A stretch of 64,000 nucleotides of DNA from Dipteronia dyeriana (Eukaryota > Streptophyta > Magnoliopsida > Sapindales > Sapindaceae). The position numbers and the translations under genes were made by a program. Shown here piece after piece: positions 61,549 to 64,000 of the stretch; the first letter of the stretch is position 1; every line of letters begins with the position of its first letter. The notes under the pieces were generated by a model. The model was given only the letters and a program-made list of their open reading frames with translations. It did no database searches and had not been told where the DNA came from. The DNA is taken from contig CM065297.1 of assembly GCA_032871835.1 (NCBI GenBank), positions 16,661,098 through 16,725,097 on the forward strand, written 5' to 3'.

Positions 61549-63361
61549 ATGATGTCTGGTAATGGAAGTAAAGACGGTTCCAGAGACATACGAAAATTGC
61601 CAGATAATGTTCACCAAGGAGGGACCACTCAGTATCCCACAACCATCACTGGTAACAGGTATCCTTGACTGGCATCCAACGAGTCCCTCCGACCAACGAG
61701 GACATAACGTGCCGTTTTAGGGATGCATTGCAACAGTTATTGACAGATGCAACAAAGGAAGAAATAGATATGTTGGCCACAAGAGAGACGAATCCTCTAA
61801 CCAATCATCTCTACAAAATCAGTCACCTCCCAAGCTCCGATCGGTAATACTTGGGCCAGAACCAGACACGTTAACAACCGTTAGAAATTAAGATCCTACC
61901 AACTAGACTAGGGGTACATCGCACAACCATAACAAGGATCTTGAGATTCCCACAAAACGGCCTCACCAAAAATGAAGCCACGGTCAAGCAGAACATGATA
62001 GGCACTGTAAATATGATCGGTGAAGGGATCGGTCATCATCATCAGACGACAGTGACCATCATCATCGTAAACACCATCGTGGAACAATACGCTTACAAGG
62101 GTTAGCTCGTGAAACTCAGAGGTAGAAAAAAGAGGAGCTAGAGACAGGTATGACTGTCACTCGACAGCTCAACCATCAGGGAGAGACAGTGGGTCAAAGA
62201 GATATTGTGTTACAGAGTCTAACCCGAGAAGTCGAGATTAATAGGCATCAAATGGATGTGCTGATTAGGCGTTATGGACATAATGAGTTGTCTGACGACG
62301 ATTCTGATAGCCTTTTCACTAGAGACATTCTACGAACACCATTCCCAGAGAGATTTAGAATGTCGCACGTTGAACAATCCAAAAAGGATACAGATCCCAA
62401 GGAGCATGTCAGATGGTATAAGAGCGCTATGGCCCAATATGCCCACAGCAATCCCTTGTTGTGTCTTAACTTCCCACAGACACTCGGGGATGTAGGCTCA
62501 AGGTGGTTCAGAAGATTACCCTCGGTGAGTATTGAGAGTTTTGGGGAATTGAGCAGAAGCTTCTTAAGAAAATTCATCGAGAATGTGCACAGGAAAAAAT
62601 CAGTGACATATCTTTCTCAACTAAAACAAGGGAAAGTCGAGTCGCTAAAAAAGTACTTGGGAAGATTCGGCCAAGCAGTCTCAGAAATCAGCAGTGCAAA
62701 TGATGAAGTAATAATCGCTGCATTCATAAAAAATCCACAGAATGGGCGACTGTCTTTTGACTTAAGCAGAGCTCGTCTAACTAGATATGCATACATTATG
62801 GATATGGCAGGAGGATATGCATTGGCTGAAGAAGAAGAGTTAGCAACAGGAGGTTGTTATATGCATGGAGGAAGACCCGAGAAAAAAGACGCCGAGTCAA
62901 AGAACCATAAAGGGAAACAAAAGGGAAATAGCAAAGAAAGAAGCAAATATGGGGGAAACGAATGTAGTACTAAATAAACTAGGGAAACATTTCGAGTAAA
63001 GTACACAAACTACACCCTGTTTAGAAAAAGATAGGACGAGATCCTGGCAATATTGGAAGAAAAGAATCTGGTGAAAGAGCTATACCGGAAATCTCAATTT
63101 GCCTGTTAAGACATGACAAAGTATTGCAAATTCTACAAAGAGAGCGGGCATGAGACCTCTAAATGTTACCAGCTTAGAGGTCATATAGAAACCTTAATCC
63201 GAGAAGAGCATCTACAATATATTATCTTGAAGAAAGAAGCTCGGAAAGAAACCAAGTCTGGAGATCATGGCTCAGATCAGAACAAAAAGACCAGTTTCGA
63301 GTTGAGTGGAGCAATTCAAACCATCTTTGGAGGACCTTCAACTGGGAGAAGTAACCAATAA
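61549..63361 (+). pseudogene. Gypsy gag, broken into three pieces
   Basis: A start region from ATG 61549 is closed by TGA near 61665. The main capsid domain is in the 275-codon frame 62150-62980: FPERFRMSHVE, DPKEHVRWYKSAMAQ, LGDVGSRWFRRLP, SIESFGELSRSFLRKF, LSQLKQGKVESLKKYLGRF, which is the Retrotrans_gag pattern. A third piece, 63113-63361, has KYCKFYKESGHETSKCYQLR and HIETLIREEHLQYI, the segment that precedes protease in Tat-type elements. Stops and frameshifts separate them. Confidence 0.85.
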
Positions 63362-63449
63362 CGGACTCAGGAAATCTGAAAAATGGTTGAAGCAAGGCAG
63401 AATTTTGACGTTAATTCAATTGAGCCTGATCTAAAGAGAATAAAGGAAG

Positions 63450-64000
63450 TATGAGACCCAATAGTGTTTACTGAAGCTAATTCACATGGGGTCGACGTCC
63501 GACCAAATGATGCTCTTGTCATTAGCGCCTAGATTGGTCATAGGGAAGTTCGAAGGATACTAGTGGACAACTGTAGCTCAGTAGACATCCTTAGTGTAAC
63601 CGTTTATGATCAGCTGAGATTGGATCGAAAGGACTTGCAACCTTTTCATACCCCACTCAGAGGATTTGGAGGAGTCGAGGTTAGGTCTCTAGGAACGGTA
63701 AAATTGCCCGTGAAAATTTGAGTGGCTCCTTGCTAGAAAACGGTGCTACTTGACTTTGTAGAGGTAGACATGGAGAATTAGCCTTACAATGCCTTACTGG
63801 GTCGACCTTTCCTGAACAAAACAAAGGCAGTAACGGCAACCTACTCCCTGATGATCAAATTCCCGACAGAATGGGGGGCAGGAACGATCAAGGGTTCGCA
63901 AGAAATGGCTAGAAGAGCTGATCTCTCTATTTACAAGGACAAAGATAACATTGAGCACCAAGTGTGTACCCTGACCTAATCGGATTAGACTAAGCAAGTA
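63450..64000 (+). pseudogene. Gypsy aspartic protease region, broken, partial
   Basis: One frame reads DPIVFTEANSHGVDV, NDALVIS, then ILVDNCSSVDIL in place of the usual VDNGSSADIL (active-site Gly changed to Cys), LRGFGGVEVRSLG and YNALLGRPFLNK. At least five in-frame stops occur (for example near 63529, 63719 and 63779). It continues past the window end. Confidence 0.75.

Larger units (their letters stand above)
60633..64000 (+). mobile_element. Ty3-gypsy (Tat/Ogre-like) retrotransposon, decayed, runs off window
   Basis: 5' LTR (60633-61507), primer site GGCGCTAGAAGGAGGGG, gag in pieces, a Zn-linker-like segment and the start of an aspartic protease, with many stops. RT, integrase and the 3' LTR lie beyond the window. 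Its LTR is related to that of the complete non-autonomous element at 12280-15540. Confidence 0.85.

Overview
The window is intergenic, repeat-packed DNA from a flowering plant, most likely a eudicot. It is strongly AT-rich. It carries spliced GT-AG genes of the plant Rab classes RABC (Rab18-like) and RABE (Rab8-like), and many nested plant LTR retrotransposons, hAT, Mutator-like and PIF/Harbinger elements. The species cannot be named from the sequence. No CRISPR array, rRNA or convincing tRNA gene was seen.

One host gene looks intact: a six-exon RABC2A-type small GTPase at 39807-43334 (+), 210 residues, with all G boxes and a C-terminal CCS prenylation end. Two other host-derived loci are damaged. 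A RABE1-type gene at 49156-53858 (-) keeps seven exons with introns, but has two 1-base deletions, a stop codon, a changed P-loop and no visible first exon. A second copy of the RABC2A promoter plus exon 1 lies at 54936-59580 (+). Its promoter is split by about 3.8 kb of transposon sequence, and no later exons follow before the window ends.

The rest is transposon layers. 1-1040: minisatellite-bearing terminal-inverted-repeat (TIR) element, cut by the window start. 1263-6019: an old LTR interrupted by a truncated minus-strand Copia (SIRE-like) element with a 2.55 kb LTR. 8404-9225: TIR element with a minisatellite. 9635-10435: Harbinger element with TTA target-site duplication (TSD). 12280-15540: complete non-autonomous LTR element with TSD GGTCT. 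15594-18469: GC-tipped hAT-like element holding a hAT MITE (8-bp TSD) and a Mutator-like element. 18560-24075: diverged ~355-bp repeats holding a hAT element (22220-23592) with a transposase tail. 25198-32842: decayed full-length Copia element. 34347-34756 and 36072-36513: hAT MITEs. 37148-38358: TIR element with a ~21-bp minisatellite. 43862-45560: possible GC-rich LTR. 45823-48691: complete non-autonomous Copia-type element with TSD GCCCT. 49916-51166 and 51521-53021: two TIR elements inside introns of the RABE pseudogene, the second with a perfect 9-bp TSD. 55440-58562: hAT relic with a LINE tail inserted. 60633-64000: decayed Ty3-gypsy element running off the window.

The most notable pattern is that several unrelated-looking TIR elements share one architecture: long TIRs around CT/GA-rich DNA plus an internal short-unit minisatellite. 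No new enzymatic or defence system was found. All boundaries come from reading the sequence by eye, without alignment or database support.
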